Shown: positions 17,941-27,775, counted from the stretch's first letter. The stretch is 64,000 nt of DNA from Helicobacter monodelphidis (GCF_003288845.1 NZ_NHYN01000003.1:1-64000), one strand, 5' to 3'. Program-made: numbers and translations. The notes: generated by a model not told the origin, from the sequence alone.

Positions 17941-18441
17941 TTAACGCGGTAATAAATGTTCAATTTGAGCAGAATCTAGTTCCACATTCTTAGCCTTCAT
18001 CACACGATCTTCTTTGAGTTTTTCTGCTAATTCTTTGTCTTTTAATGCAAGAACTTGCATAGCCATATAAGCACTATTAATTGCACCGCTTTTCCCAATA
18101 GCAACAGTTGCAACAGGCATTCCAGATGGCATTTGCACAGTTGAAAGCAAAGCGTCTAAGCCATCTAATGCCCCCCCTGCCATCGGAATACCAATCACAG
18201 GCTTTGTACTCATCGCCGCAATGGCTCCTGCAAGATGGGCTGCCATTCCTGCTGCTGCAATAAATAGCTGAGCCCCTCTAGATTCAGCATCAAGAACATA
18301 TTTCTTTGTACGCTCAGGACTACGATGAGCAGAACTGATAATCATTTCGTAGGGAACATCAAATTTCTCTAAAATTTTTGCACACTCTTGCATAACACCA
18401 TAATCACTCTTGCTACCAATCACAATTGATACAAATTCCAT
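17941..18441 (-). CDS. purE: N5-carboxyaminoimidazole ribonucleotide mutase, class I PurE
   Basis: A 166-residue enzyme moving the carboxylate of N5-CAIR to C4, step six of purine synthesis. Phosphate- and substrate-binding motifs [18 protein letters not shown] and [14 protein letters not shown] are intact. Its ATG directly follows the TAG stop of the U32 protein, and its AAAGGAG ribosome site lies within the end of that gene. No purK is in the window. H. pylori lacks purE, so this organism probably makes purines de novo. Confidence 0.95.
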   Translation of the reverse strand: MEFVSIVIGSKSDYGVMQECAKILEKFDVPYEMIISSAHRSPERTKKYVLDAESRGAQLFIAAAGMAAHLAGAIAAMSTKPVIGIPMAGGALDGLDALLSTVQMPSGMPVATVAIGKSGAINSAYMAMQVLALKDKELAEKLKEDRVMKAKNVELDSAQIEHLLPR

Positions 18442-19761
18442 CTACAACTCCTTTATGTTTGTTCGTAAAAAACTAAATGCTTTCAAAGTGGCAGGAAGAC
18501 AAAAAGGTTGTGTATTACCACTATGGATAGATTCTAGCTCCTTACTCTCTTTTGTGATAATTTTATGCAAAGAGAGGTAAAATCTCCCATTTCTCTGTGT
18601 AATCTCACCAATATCATTACTAACAAGATTTGGAACAAAACCCAAAGGAGAAACAATTTCATATTCCTTGTTTTTATCAATACGAAATTTGGCTAAGGCA
18701 TGTTGTTGCGTTTCACAAACCTCTGCAACAACCTGAAAATCTCCTTCACTCATAGGTGTAATATGGTTTTGTGTATCCAAGCGCACAAAAGGGCGATGGA
18801 CAATATACCCATCTGTTAAGCCCCGATTTTTTAGTGTATCAATTTCTTGCTGATATAATTCTGCATTAAAACAATGATTCAAAGAGTCATCAATTGCACA
18901 GCGATAAGCCTTAGTCGTAATGGCGACATAATAACTCGACTTTGTTCTCCCCTCAATTTTAAAGGAATCAACCACGCCACTTTGAATAATATCATCAATA
19001 TGGGCAATCAAGCTTAAATCTTTCGCATTAAAAATATGCGTCCCAACACCCTCTTCCTCCTCAAGACGCATCATAACACCCGTATCAGGCTCTCTTACAA
19101 AATGTATACATTCTTTTGCATTTACAATCTCTTCTGATTGTGGTGGTTGAATCAAATATTCATAGTCAAAACGACAATCGTTAGCACAACTCCCGCGATT
19201 AGGCACTCGCCCATGCTGCAGAGCACTAATCAAACAACGTCCAGAAAATGCAAAACACATACTTCCATGAACAAAAATTTCCAGCTCTAGCTGTGGCAAA
19301 GCAGTCTTAATTTCTTTTAAATCTTTCAGGCTAATTTCCCTTGCAGCAATAATTCTACTCACACCCATTTCATAAAACACTTCAGCATCAAGCACATTAA
19401 GCACATTCGCTTGTGTAGAAAGATGAATAGGAATATGTGGTGCAATTTGTTTAGCAAGCCTTATAACACCGGGCGTGGCAACAATAAAAGCATCAACACC
19501 AATATCCGCCATCTTTTGCAAATGTGATTTTAAAAGCTGGATTTGAGAATTAAAAGGAAAACCATTCACGGTAGCATAAATTTTTTTACCATAGCTATGC
19601 GTTAGATTCACACCCTCCGCAAATGAATCATAGTCAAACTCACGTCCCGAACGATTCCGTAGAGAGAAATGACTCACTCCACCATAAAGTGCATCAGCAC
19701 CATAGGCAAGAGCAATTTTTAATTTTTCTAAATTTCCTGCTGGAGAAAGAAGCTCAAACAA
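18442..19761 (-). CDS. U32-family iron-sulfur protein, tRNA 5-hydroxyuridine synthase TrhP-like
   Basis: A 439-residue protein of the peptidase-U32 family, once called collagenase PrtC and now seen as prephenate-dependent RNA hydroxylases. The radical/iron-sulfur cysteines lie in GSMCFAFSGRCLIS and NRGSCANDCRFDY; the TIM-barrel start LLSPAGNLEKLKIALAYGADALY is diagnostic. The length and C-terminal beta domain fit TrhP (YegQ) rather than RlhA. The start is TTG, directly abutting the cheZ stop, with GGAGG about ten bases upstream inside cheZ. HP0169 sits next to the CheZ gene HP0170 in H. pylori, so the pair is conserved. Confidence 0.88.
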   Translation of the reverse strand: MFELLSPAGNLEKLKIALAYGADALYGGVSHFSLRNRSGREFDYDSFAEGVNLTHSYGKKIYATVNGFPFNSQIQLLKSHLQKMADIGVDAFIVATPGVIRLAKQIAPHIPIHLSTQANVLNVLDAEVFYEMGVSRIIAAREISLKDLKEIKTALPQLELEIFVHGSMCFAFSGRCLISALQHGRVPNRGSCANDCRFDYEYLIQPPQSEEIVNAKECIHFVREPDTGVMMRLEEEEGVGTHIFNAKDLSLIAHIDDIIQSGVVDSFKIEGRTKSSYYVAITTKAYRCAIDDSLNHCFNAELYQQEIDTLKNRGLTDGYIVHRPFVRLDTQNHITPMSEGDFQVVAEVCETQQHALAKFRIDKNKEYEIVSPLGFVPNLVSNDIGEITQRNGRFYLSLHKIITKESKELESIHSGNTQPFCLPATLKAFSFLRTNIKEL

Positions 19762-20460
19762 TCAACTATGTCCTCCACCTAAAGAAGCAATGAGAGCTTC
19801 AATATCATCTTCGCTAACAACATCTTTTGTATCCTTGTCGCCTGCAATGTGTGTCGCCGAAGCTACGCGTTTAGAATCATCAATTTTACCTTCAAAAAGA
19901 GAATTCATATATTTTGAAAGTGTCCGCATAACATTAATTACCCTTTCAATCTTTTGGCGGTGAATATCTTGATACTGCATAGTATCCATAATACTCATAA
20001 TACCATCACCAACATCAAGACTTGAAGTAATAATCAAATCTACCTTCTTTTGAGCATTTTCTATATCTGCAAGAGCTTTCGAGAAAGTTTGAATCTGAGG
20101 AAAAGCCTCATGAAGCTTTTCAAACAACTCCTTTTGAGTTTTTACAAATTTCTGTATATCGCGCCCATTTCCTTCAATATCCATCATTTGATTACTGATT
20201 GTCTCAAGGTAATCAAAAACTTGATTTGCTTTTGTTTCAATCCCTTTTGTTACATCATCCAGCTGACTGACAACCTTATGATCTTCTGTTGGCGGAGGCG
20301 GTGGCCATTGATTAGAAGCTGCAACCCGATACCCTTCAGCGTCTGCTGTATTCACAACCATACCCTCTTCTTCTGCATCTGCAGTATCTGTTGTTTCATC
20401 AAGCACACCATCTAGGCTTACATCGCCATTCATTAAAGAATCTAACTCTTCTTGTGTCAT
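19762..20460 (-). CDS. cheZ: CheZ-like CheY-P phosphatase (HP0170 type)
   Basis: A 232-residue cytosolic chemotaxis protein that removes phosphate from CheY-P. The helical hairpin carries QYQDIHRQKIERVINVM, equivalent to the E. coli QDLTGQ active site, so the catalytic acid and Gln are present. Both ends carry CheY-binding-type peptides: MTQEELDSLMNGD at the N-terminus, like that of FliM, and SEDDIEALIASLGGG at the C-terminus, like the CheZ tail. A Pro-rich linker (WPPPPPTE) follows the acidic N-terminal tail. It leads a six-gene operon of mostly housekeeping genes; GGAG precedes the ATG. Confidence 0.88.
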   Translation of the reverse strand: MTQEELDSLMNGDVSLDGVLDETTDTADAEEEGMVVNTADAEGYRVAASNQWPPPPPTEDHKVVSQLDDVTKGIETKANQVFDYLETISNQMMDIEGNGRDIQKFVKTQKELFEKLHEAFPQIQTFSKALADIENAQKKVDLIITSSLDVGDGIMSIMDTMQYQDIHRQKIERVINVMRTLSKYMNSLFEGKIDDSKRVASATHIAGDKDTKDVVSEDDIEALIASLGGGHS

Positions 20461-20570
20461 TAAAATTACTCCAAAATTGCAACTCAGTTATAACCTTCAT
20501 ATAGTTATCGTATTTTAGATTAAAAAAGTAGTAGATTCGCTTAAAAGCTAGACTTTTTATAGATTGACTT

Positions 20571-21350
20571 TTACATTTCTCTTGAAAGTAACACAATCAA
20601 CATAGGTATAATTAAAAAAATAAATTCAATCAAGACAATCAATGCTAAAAAAATATAAGAAATCATTACAAGTGTTTTAATTTTTTCTGCTTGCTCTTCT
20701 GCAAGTGTTTGAAAATTAAAAGTTGCCAACTCAAGTAAACCCAAAATCCCTTCTCGAATTGGCATAATAGACTTGTCCTCAATTTCAATAATCAAAAAAG
20801 ATTCTGGAATCGACAAAGGAGCATAAGCATAATCATTATTTACCTTATAAACATTATCCCCCACCCATAAATTGAAAATATATTCCCCAATTTGGTGTTG
20901 CTTACTCACTTGCTTTTCTTCTAATATTTGTTGCCCCAAAAGAATAAAAGTATCCAATTTTGTCTCTAGATTCAAAGAACCAAAATACAATCTATAAATT
21001 GAACAAGCTGAATCAAACAATTTAATTTGTTCTTTAAGGTTTTTGTGAATCTCTGAAAGCTCCATAAGAGATTTTCTTAATTCAACATAAAGTTGATTTT
21101 TTTGCTGTTCTGTTGGGGAAGATAGAAGATTCTGTGTTAAGTAAATAATCCTTTGTGTTAACATTCTTTGCTTACCACTCACATTAATAATCGAACCATA
21201 GTGTCGTTGCGTATCCAAGCTATTTGAAATAAAAAGCCACAAAAATAACGCTGAAAAAATAAAAATAAAAATAAAAATAAAATGGCGTTTGGCATACTGA
21301 TTCGCCGCATACTTAGTTGAAAGTAACAACAAACGCAAAGAAGGTCGCAT
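20571..21350 (-). CDS. stand-alone membrane sensor domain, PilJ/NarX N-terminal type
   Basis: A 259-residue protein with two transmembrane helices (about 24-43 and 226-253) and a helical periplasmic domain between them. Just after the first helix comes INVSGKQRMLTQRI, the P-box-like motif of the PilJ/NarX nitrate- and nitrite-type sensor domains. After the second helix only about six residues remain: there is no HAMP, kinase, MCP or cyclase output domain. It must therefore signal through a partner or act as a decoy. The gene lies alone between cheZ and the dksA operon; no frameshifted output domain follows. Confidence 0.65.
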   Translation of the reverse strand: MRPSLRLLLLSTKYAANQYAKRHFIFIFIFIFSALFLWLFISNSLDTQRHYGSIINVSGKQRMLTQRIIYLTQNLLSSPTEQQKNQLYVELRKSLMELSEIHKNLKEQIKLFDSACSIYRLYFGSLNLETKLDTFILLGQQILEEKQVSKQHQIGEYIFNLWVGDNVYKVNNDYAYAPLSIPESFLIIEIEDKSIMPIREGILGLLELATFNFQTLAEEQAEKIKTLVMISYIFLALIVLIEFIFLIIPMLIVLLSREM

Positions 21351-21459
21351 AAGGATTCCTTATAAAAAAATTAGGGAGGAGGCGGAGAACTCTTCCCTAA
21401 CAAAAAGACTCTAACTTTTTGTAGAGTTTCAAACGACTACTTAGCAAGAAGTGTTCCAA

Positions 21460-21876
21460 TCATCGCTGATAAGGCTTAACAAAATGATATAACTTTGTTG
21501 ATCCTTCAATCTCCTCAAAATAAAAACTCTCAATTCCACTTGACCATAAAATTTGCACTTCTAATTTGTGCAAACTTCTCCATAAATAATACACACTCAC
21601 GGGATAACGCGTATCCACAAAACTTTCCAAAGGGTTCAAACGTTCAACTAGCTGATACAAGGGTGGCTGAATCCCCATTTTTGGCTCTGATGCTGCTTGA
21701 GCAAAAACCGCATATGTTTCCAATAAGGGCTTGTTAATTAGGTAAAGTGTCGCGTCGCAAACCTGATTCTCATCACAACTCCTCGTACTTAGAGGTGGCT
21801 CTAGCCATTCTGGCAAACGTGCCATTTCTGCATACAAATCTACACAACAGATAAAAATAAATAAAAAACGATACAT
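21460..21876 (-). CDS. small exported protein, unknown
   Basis: A 138-residue protein with a signal peptide (MYRFLFIFICCVDLYAE) and an apparently soluble mature domain with one cysteine pair (RSCDENQVCDATLYL) that could form a disulfide. Its ATG immediately follows the stop of the upstream membrane protein, so it is the last gene of the suhB-accD-rlmH-dksA operon. No family recognised. Hairpins in the 109 bases beyond it (TTAGGGA ... TCCCTAA and ACTCTA ... TAGAGT) may end the operon. Confidence 0.6.
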   Translation of the reverse strand: MYRFLFIFICCVDLYAEMARLPEWLEPPLSTRSCDENQVCDATLYLINKPLLETYAVFAQAASEPKMGIQPPLYQLVERLNPLESFVDTRYPVSVYYLWRSLHKLEVQILWSSGIESFYFEEIEGSTKLYHFVKPYQR

Positions 21877-22902
21877 TTATGAATAAAATGCTTCTAGGGG
21901 ATAATTTTTACCCTCATCACGCAAATCTGCAAACGCACGCATACGCAAAAACTCATGCTCTGTGTGTAGCTTTAAACGTTCCTTAAGATTATGAATCATC
22001 TCTAAATTAGCTAAAACATATAAATATGCTTCTTCAGCTACTTCATAACGATTCGCCAATTCTTCAGCAAAATTTAACCACTGGTCCGGGCTAAGAATCT
22101 TCTTGCATTCAAGAACCCATTTAATTGTTCTTTTATCAGTAAACTCAGCCTTTGTTATCGTCATTATAACTTCTTCTTTGATAAAGGAGATTCTCTGTGC
22201 CAAAACCGCATTCAAGTATGCTTTAGCAATTTCTTTATCCATCTCTACAATATGTAGGTATTTATGAATCTGTTCAGCGGTATTATCATACTGTAACAAA
22301 GCAAGAAATGCCTCACGTTTTAGATTTAATGGCTCTGTATCTTTCTTAAGAATTTCGGATGCATAATTTGCATCCTTCGCCATCTTATTGCGTTTTTCAA
22401 TGAAAAGCAATGCTGAATCCTCAGAAACTCTAAAACGTCTTAAATCTGTTACTTCTCCTTCTAGTAATGATTTATAAACCTGCACAACCTGGTCAATTTT
22501 TTCTACACCGCTGGGCATACTTTGAATGTTGGGTGTAATATTAAATCTTGCCAAAGATTTTGAGATTTCATTTAAGTTCTTGATTTTGAAAGTATGTGAA
22601 AAATCTTCCCCAAAAACTTGGGCAACAATTTGATTAATTAAAAATTCAGAATCTTCCTGTGAGCGCCTTTTCTCTAAAAAAGCCTTCACTTTTGTACAAA
22701 ATAACGCTAAGCAGACAATAAAGAAAAAAATACTTAATGGTAAAACTACCCAAACTGCAATAGGTAAACTAACTGTGAAGGATTCTTGCATAAAGGGGAT
22801 ATGAAAGGAGTGAGAATAATGTTCCCCCGTGATAGCATACGCACAAAGCCCAACCGCTAAACTTAACACTACCCATAAAATCGTTAAATTACGCAATCGC
22901 AT
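21877..22902 (-). CDS. two-TM membrane protein with cytoplasmic helical domain
   Basis: A 341-residue protein. Two hydrophobic helices (residues 5-25 and 44-68) flank a short periplasmic loop, then a helical cytosolic domain of about 260 residues rich in E, K and L that resembles helical-repeat adaptor folds. It corresponds by position to Cj0124c of C. jejuni, downstream of the dksA-like gene. Function unknown. Its start overlaps the dksA stop by one base, and its stop abuts the next ATG, so this operon segment is tightly coupled. Confidence 0.7.
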   Translation of the reverse strand: MRLRNLTILWVVLSLAVGLCAYAITGEHYSHSFHIPFMQESFTVSLPIAVWVVLPLSIFFFIVCLALFCTKVKAFLEKRRSQEDSEFLINQIVAQVFGEDFSHTFKIKNLNEISKSLARFNITPNIQSMPSGVEKIDQVVQVYKSLLEGEVTDLRRFRVSEDSALLFIEKRNKMAKDANYASEILKKDTEPLNLKREAFLALLQYDNTAEQIHKYLHIVEMDKEIAKAYLNAVLAQRISFIKEEVIMTITKAEFTDKRTIKWVLECKKILSPDQWLNFAEELANRYEVAEEAYLYVLANLEMIHNLKERLKLHTEHEFLRMRAFADLRDEGKNYPLEAFYS

Positions 22903-23258
22903 TATTTTCTCCCTTCTTTTTCTATAAATTCACGACAAATAATACAGTACTTTGCATGAGGTTTAACCTTAAGTCGGTCTATCCTAATTTCCTCACCACA
23001 CATTTCACAAATTCCATACTCCCCTTCTTCAATCTTCATAAGGGCGATTTCAATATCATCATACTCTTTTTTATGATGCAAAGAAATAGAATTACCCACT
23101 AAATTCTGCATACTGGCATTCGCATAGTCAATTTCATCACTCATTTTTTGGTGCTTTAGGGCATCCATTTCATTAACATGATTTGCGAAACTATCTTGAA
23201 GTTGTTCTTTGCGTTTAAGGAGAATCTCCTTAAATTCCTCTCTTTGTATATTTGTCAT
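22902..23258 (-). CDS. dksA: DksA/TraR-family zinc-finger transcription factor
   Basis: A 118-residue protein with a coiled-coil hairpin and a C4 zinc finger: C-x2-C (CEMCGEE), 17 residues, C-x2-C (CIIC). DksA binds RNA polymerase through the secondary channel and works with ppGpp. The same window carries the ppGpp synthetase/hydrolase spoT. The coiled-coil tip holds Asp residues (MSDEIDYANASMQ) in the place where DksA has its functional acidic tip. Order with rlmH and accD matches C. jejuni. Confidence 0.92.
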   Translation of the reverse strand: MTNIQREEFKEILLKRKEQLQDSFANHVNEMDALKHQKMSDEIDYANASMQNLVGNSISLHHKKEYDDIEIALMKIEEGEYGICEMCGEEIRIDRLKVKPHAKYCIICREFIEKEGRK

Positions 23259-23267
23259 TGATTTCCT

Positions 23268-23726
23268 TTACTTATGGTAGGGGTGATGGCATAAAATACT
23301 CATCGCTCGATAGATTTGCTCACACAAAACAATATGAGCAATTTTATGCGAAAAAGTAAGAGGCGATAATGAAAAGTTTTGATGACAAGCTGCTTGAAAT
23401 TCGTGACTTAAGCCATAAGCACCCCCCACAAAACAATGAATGAGGGATTTATTAGCCATAAATTGTGCAAATTGCTCTGTGTCTACTACCTTTCCATTAG
23501 GTGATAAAGCCACACAAAAAGCATCGTGCAAATAAGGCATGAATAACTCATCATAAAATTTCTTTGCCTCCCGTTGCTTATGTACAGAATGCAATTTTTT
23601 AGAAAACAAAGAATGTAACTCCAAAACTACACCAATCCCCCTACAAAGCTTTTGATAATGCTCTGCAATCATAAAAAAATGATCTTTTTCAGGCTTACAA
23701 ATGCAATAAAGTCGTATTTTGATCAT
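23268..23726 (-). CDS. rlmH: 23S rRNA pseudouridine-1915 N3-methyltransferase
   Basis: A 152-residue SPOUT methyltransferase acting on assembled 70S ribosomes. The SAM-binding trefoil knot shows as HCFVGGAYGLS, LSLSPLTFSHKIAHIVLCEQIYRA and the C-terminal HHPYHK. The start at 23726 lies 32 bases inside the 3' end of accD. This is accepted because the N-terminus (MIKIRLYCICK) matches the family's first beta strand. Confidence 0.93.
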   Translation of the reverse strand: MIKIRLYCICKPEKDHFFMIAEHYQKLCRGIGVVLELHSLFSKKLHSVHKQREAKKFYDELFMPYLHDAFCVALSPNGKVVDTEQFAQFMANKSLIHCFVGGAYGLSHEFQAACHQNFSLSPLTFSHKIAHIVLCEQIYRAMSILCHHPYHK

Positions 23727-24579
23727 GTTGGTTTAAAAACTTTAATAATGCACTCACGCGCCCTTTTAGGTCTTTGCGATGTGCAATCATATCAATCAAT
23801 CCATGCTCAAGTAAGAATTCTGCCTTTTGGAATCCTTCAGGCAAATCTACACTAATAGTTTGCTTAATCACTCTTGCACCAGCAAAACCCACAGTTGCAC
23901 CAGGCTCTGCGATGATGATATCACCTAAAAATGCAAAAGATGCACTCACGCCACCTAATGTAGGGTCTGTTAATATTGAAATATAAGGAAGCTTGTGTGC
24001 TGAAAGCTTTGCTAAAGCAGCAGAACTCTTCGCCATCTGCATTAGAGAATAAGTTGATTCTTGCATTCTGGCTCCTCCGCTTGTGCTCACGATAACTAGG
24101 CCATGCTTTCTCGCAATAGCACGATTAATTGCTCGCACAATTTTTTCTCCTTCAACCGACCCCAAAGAACCACCCATAAAATTAAAATCAAAAATAACAA
24201 TCTGTGCAGGCACATTATTAATTCGACATTCACCCGCTAAGACAGAACTCGGGCGACCACATTTTTCCATACCTTCTTCTACACGTTTTTCATAGCTTTT
24301 TTTATCCACGAAAGCAATGGGATCTGTTGGTGTTAAGTCTTTATCGTATTCAACTAAACTACCTTCATCACAAAGCATGGCAATTCTTTCTTGCAAATCC
24401 ACTTTCATATGAAAATTACATTTTGGGCAAACTCGATTTTGTGCAATGACTTCCTTGTAGTACATTAACTCATTGCAATGAGGACACTTTACCCAACAAG
24501 ACGCACTATCTGCACCTTTTGAATTTTCTTTTTCTTTTTCTTTTGCAAAATTTTTAAAAAAGTCCGCGAAACCCATCAT
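23695..24579 (-). CDS. accD: acetyl-CoA carboxylase carboxyltransferase subunit beta
   Basis: A 294-residue subunit that, with AccA, transfers CO2 from carboxybiotin to acetyl-CoA. The zinc ribbon (CPHC at about residue 32, CPKC 19 residues later) is complete. VIVSTSGGARMQESTYSLMQ and LTDPTLGGVSASFA form the substrate site. It starts one base into the stop of suhB and overlaps rlmH at its end. Confidence 0.96.
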   Translation of the reverse strand: MMGFADFFKNFAKEKEKENSKGADSASCWVKCPHCNELMYYKEVIAQNRVCPKCNFHMKVDLQERIAMLCDEGSLVEYDKDLTPTDPIAFVDKKSYEKRVEEGMEKCGRPSSVLAGECRINNVPAQIVIFDFNFMGGSLGSVEGEKIVRAINRAIARKHGLVIVSTSGGARMQESTYSLMQMAKSSAALAKLSAHKLPYISILTDPTLGGVSASFAFLGDIIIAEPGATVGFAGARVIKQTISVDLPEGFQKAEFLLEHGLIDMIAHRKDLKGRVSALLKFLNQHDQNTTLLHL

Positions 24580-25349
24580 TATTCCCTTTCTTTAAGCATT
24601 CTTAGAATATCTTGAAAAACACTCTCTTCAGCAGAGACAAGCAAAAACTTATCTCCTCTATAAACATTTAAGTCACTAGAAATAAACAATCCAGCCTCAA
24701 TATCATGCGGACGCAATCTTCCACCATAAATCACAAAACGACAATATCGCGCGTAAGCAAAAGATAATGCCATCGCACCGGGTGACCGAAATTTCAAACC
24801 TGCCTGATGAACCTCTTGTGCAAGGTCCATATTAGCAAATGCGGCCTCAAAAATACCTAGCTTTGGTTTTGCACCCTTACCCACAAATGGCTTTAATTCT
24901 TGATTATAGATAACAAAGGGCTTTCCTCCCTCAAAGTCCATACTTTTAAATATGATTTCTTGAGAGCAATAATTCGTAACTAAAGCTTCCTTAGGAGTTA
25001 AATCTTTTGTGTGTAAAGAAATAGAAGCTCCATAATAAGGAATAGAGGCGGTAAAATTAGAACTGCCATCAAGAGGATCGAGATAAATAATATCTTCCCC
25101 CGCCCCTTGAATCAAACCACTTTCTTCCGAGTGCACAGAACCAAAAGGGAGAAGATGTTCCAAGAAAATCTTTTCACACAACAAATCAGCCCCCAAGCTT
25201 CTATCCCCACCCGCACCAATTCCATATCGTTTGAACAATTCTTCATTCGGTGCTACTTGCAAGGCTTCACACACAACCTTTACAGCCTTGAATGCGGCCT
25301 GCAAAAATGGCGTATATGCAACATTAAAGGCATCTGCAGAATCCATCAA
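24579..25349 (-). CDS. inositol-monophosphatase-family phosphatase (SuhB/CysQ-like)
   Basis: A 256-residue Mg2+-dependent phosphatase. The metal-binding motif YLDPLDGSSNF is intact, with upstream SEESG and the C-terminal RPHDIEAGLFI in place of the usual W-D-x-A-A-G. Corresponds by position to Cj0128c. Which sugar or nucleotide phosphate it hydrolyses cannot be read from sequence; fructose-1,6-bisphosphate, inositol-phosphate or 3'-phosphoadenosine phosphate are all known in the family. It leads the accD-rlmH-dksA operon. Confidence 0.85.
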   Translation of the reverse strand: MMDSADAFNVAYTPFLQAAFKAVKVVCEALQVAPNEELFKRYGIGAGGDRSLGADLLCEKIFLEHLLPFGSVHSEESGLIQGAGEDIIYLDPLDGSSNFTASIPYYGASISLHTKDLTPKEALVTNYCSQEIIFKSMDFEGGKPFVIYNQELKPFVGKGAKPKLGIFEAAFANMDLAQEVHQAGLKFRSPGAMALSFAYARYCRFVIYGGRLRPHDIEAGLFISSDLNVYRGDKFLLVSAEESVFQDILRMLKERE

Positions 25350-25422
25350 AACCTCCGCTTGAGTTTATCCAGCAAACATTATAGCTTACAAAAACATTTA
25401 ATGCAAGATTACCAATTTTTCC

Positions 25423-27567
25423 CTAAAACTTTTTCTTATTTACATCATCAAAAATTTCCCCTGCAATATTATCAACCTTCTGTGTAATTTGGAATGTGCT
25501 ATTTGCCACACCTGAATTCTCGTGCGTAATTGCTTCAAGCTGCGTCAAAACTTCATTGATTCGGCTAATTCCAGATGTTTGCTCTTTAATACTCTCTGAC
25601 ATATCTCCTACACCCTGAACTAACACGCTCATATTTGCTTCAATCTCACTCAAACTTTTTCCTGTTCGTTCAGCTAGATTTCTTACCTCATCAGCTACCA
25701 CTGCAAAACCTCTGCCGTGTTCCCCAGCCCTTGCTGCTTCAATTGCTGCATTTAAAGCAAGCAGATTAGTTTGGTCGGCAATATCACGAATAATGCCTAC
25801 AACATTCTGAATATCCTCTGTTTGCTTAGTTACATCATTTGTTTTATCTGCAACACTTTGCATAGAAGAGCTAATCTGTTCAATTGCAACTGCGGATTGC
25901 TCAATGGAAGAAGCTTGAAGATTGCTACCTTGAAGAAGTTTTTGCATAGATTCTTTTAAATTCTCACTTTGCGTATTCAATTCTTTTGCAAAGCCAGAAG
26001 AAGCTATAAGCATTTTTTTAATTTCTTCTCCTAATGCATTTGTTGCAACTTCTACCTCACCAAAAGCATCAGGAATGTTATGTGTAAAATCTAATTCTTT
26101 GTAAGATTCAAAAACCGCTTTAATGGTATTCATGTCTTTTCCAATACGCGTTTGCAAAACATCCAACATACTATTCAACACATTTTTCAATTCGATTAAT
26201 TGAGGATTTGCAGGATCTTGCGTAATCCTCGCTTGTAGGTCTCCAGATTCAATCTTTTTAGCAGTCTCAACAGATTGTTCCACCGCTTGCTCATCTCGCT
26301 CTAATGCTAATTGTGTTCGCTTAATGTTCTCATTAATTGCTGCCGCCATCACACCCAACTCATCATTAACACGGATTTGGATAGGCTCAATTGCCTTGCT
26401 CTCATGGTTTAGGTATGCGAAAAATTTCAATAAAGCCTGCGACACAATGCCAATACGTTTTGTAACAAGTCTTTGAATATATAAATAAACAGCCAAAGTA
26501 ACAATCACGATAAATAAAATCGATCCCACAGCGACAGAAAACAATAACTTAGCTAGAGGTGCATTCACAGATTCTATCGGTGCTGTTGAAATCATAATCC
26601 ATTGATTAAGCCCAGCCCCAATCTCAAATGGCTTAAATGCAGCATAACTAGCCAATTGCTTTTCTACAGATATGTAATCGCTATAGATATGCTCCTCGAG
26701 TTGTCTGCTTTGAAGTGCTAAAAGCATCTTCTTTGCTGCGGGGCTTGAATTGATACTATCCAATGATTTACCTAGCATACTATCACTACTATGAATCGCA
26801 ATAATACCCTCTTGATTAATTACAAATCGTGCATCATTCTCATAAACATTAAAACGTTCATCAAGTAACACTGTTGACATCTCATGTAAATCGACAATCG
26901 CTCCAATTACCCCAATCACCTGCCCAGAACGACCATAAACAGGGTATGCAATATTCACCGCAAAAATATCTAAATCATCAATAATAATATGGCGAGGGCT
27001 ACCAAATGTTCGTTGTCCCATTAAAGCTTCCTGCACAGAAGGAAGCTTTAAAATCTCATCACTCCCATCAATTTGGACAATATTTGTCTTATAATCAGAA
27101 CTATTCAATATGGCTTTTTTTTGCTCCTTGCTTTCAAAACCAGGATCATCAAAGAAAAGCATAAACTTTCCACTATCTGTAAAAGAACTCTCATCTTCTG
27201 CTAAATGTTGGGGGGGATTTAGCAGATGCAAATATGCGTAGGTACTCCACTGACTATTCTTCAACATATCAATCACATTCTTTTTCAGAGAATCTAAGCG
27301 AATAACACTCTCATCAGAATTTTGAAAATTCTCCGAAATGACATCTCTTGTACTAGCCAACAAAGAGATAACCTCATTAAAATTGCCTTGCATATAATTT
27401 GCATAGCGAGACGCGTTTGCACTCAAAATTTCCTCTGCATCTGTTTTCATTACATGATAAACCTGATAAGACACAACAGCCGAAAGGATTAAAATGCCAA
27501 AAAGAATCGCCATTAAAACAACAACAACAAGCTTTGTCCCAATCTTCAACCCACTAAGAATATTCAC
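25423..27567 (-). CDS. methyl-accepting chemotaxis protein with dCache ligand domain
   Basis: A 714-residue receptor starting with GTG, preceded by AAGGAAA. First helix (12-34), a 300-residue periplasmic dCache domain ([20 protein letters not shown] is its second-lobe core), second helix (about 343-366), HAMP-like segment, then the signalling domain with the conserved tip [44 protein letters not shown] written here only as landmarks [19 protein letters not shown]. It ends without a CheR/CheB-tethering pentapeptide. The ligand is unknown. A G7 tract lies in the part coding the dCache domain (27207-27213). Confidence 0.93.
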   Translation of the reverse strand: MNILSGLKIGTKLVVVVLMAILFGILILSAVVSYQVYHVMKTDAEEILSANASRYANYMQGNFNEVISLLASTRDVISENFQNSDESVIRLDSLKKNVIDMLKNSQWSTYAYLHLLNPPQHLAEDESSFTDSGKFMLFFDDPGFESKEQKKAILNSSDYKTNIVQIDGSDEILKLPSVQEALMGQRTFGSPRHIIIDDLDIFAVNIAYPVYGRSGQVIGVIGAIVDLHEMSTVLLDERFNVYENDARFVINQEGIIAIHSSDSMLGKSLDSINSSPAAKKMLLALQSRQLEEHIYSDYISVEKQLASYAAFKPFEIGAGLNQWIMISTAPIESVNAPLAKLLFSVAVGSILFIVIVTLAVYLYIQRLVTKRIGIVSQALLKFFAYLNHESKAIEPIQIRVNDELGVMAAAINENIKRTQLALERDEQAVEQSVETAKKIESGDLQARITQDPANPQLIELKNVLNSMLDVLQTRIGKDMNTIKAVFESYKELDFTHNIPDAFGEVEVATNALGEEIKKMLIASSGFAKELNTQSENLKESMQKLLQGSNLQASSIEQSAVAIEQISSSMQSVADKTNDVTKQTEDIQNVVGIIRDIADQTNLLALNAAIEAARAGEHGRGFAVVADEVRNLAERTGKSLSEIEANMSVLVQGVGDMSESIKEQTSGISRINEVLTQLEAITHENSGVANSTFQITQKVDNIAGEIFDDVNKKKF

Positions 27568-27775
27568 TATGTTTCCTTAAAATCTGAAAATAAAGCTACA
27601 TCAATTGCCCTTATGCCTAATCATTAGTTTATCAGAAGTAATCATAAATAGACAATTCTAAACTCAAAAATCATCACTTTAGAGATTAGAGATAAGCTAT
27701 AGATAAATTATAGCATAAAAAGCATATAAAATACTAAAACATAATTCTTAAATTTTGAAGCTAAGTCTTCTTGTA

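Noticed and set aside
21438-21470. Eight-codon frame MIGTLLAK downstream of the exported protein gene
   Set aside because: Too short and without ribosome site; kept only as part of the shared-element observation.
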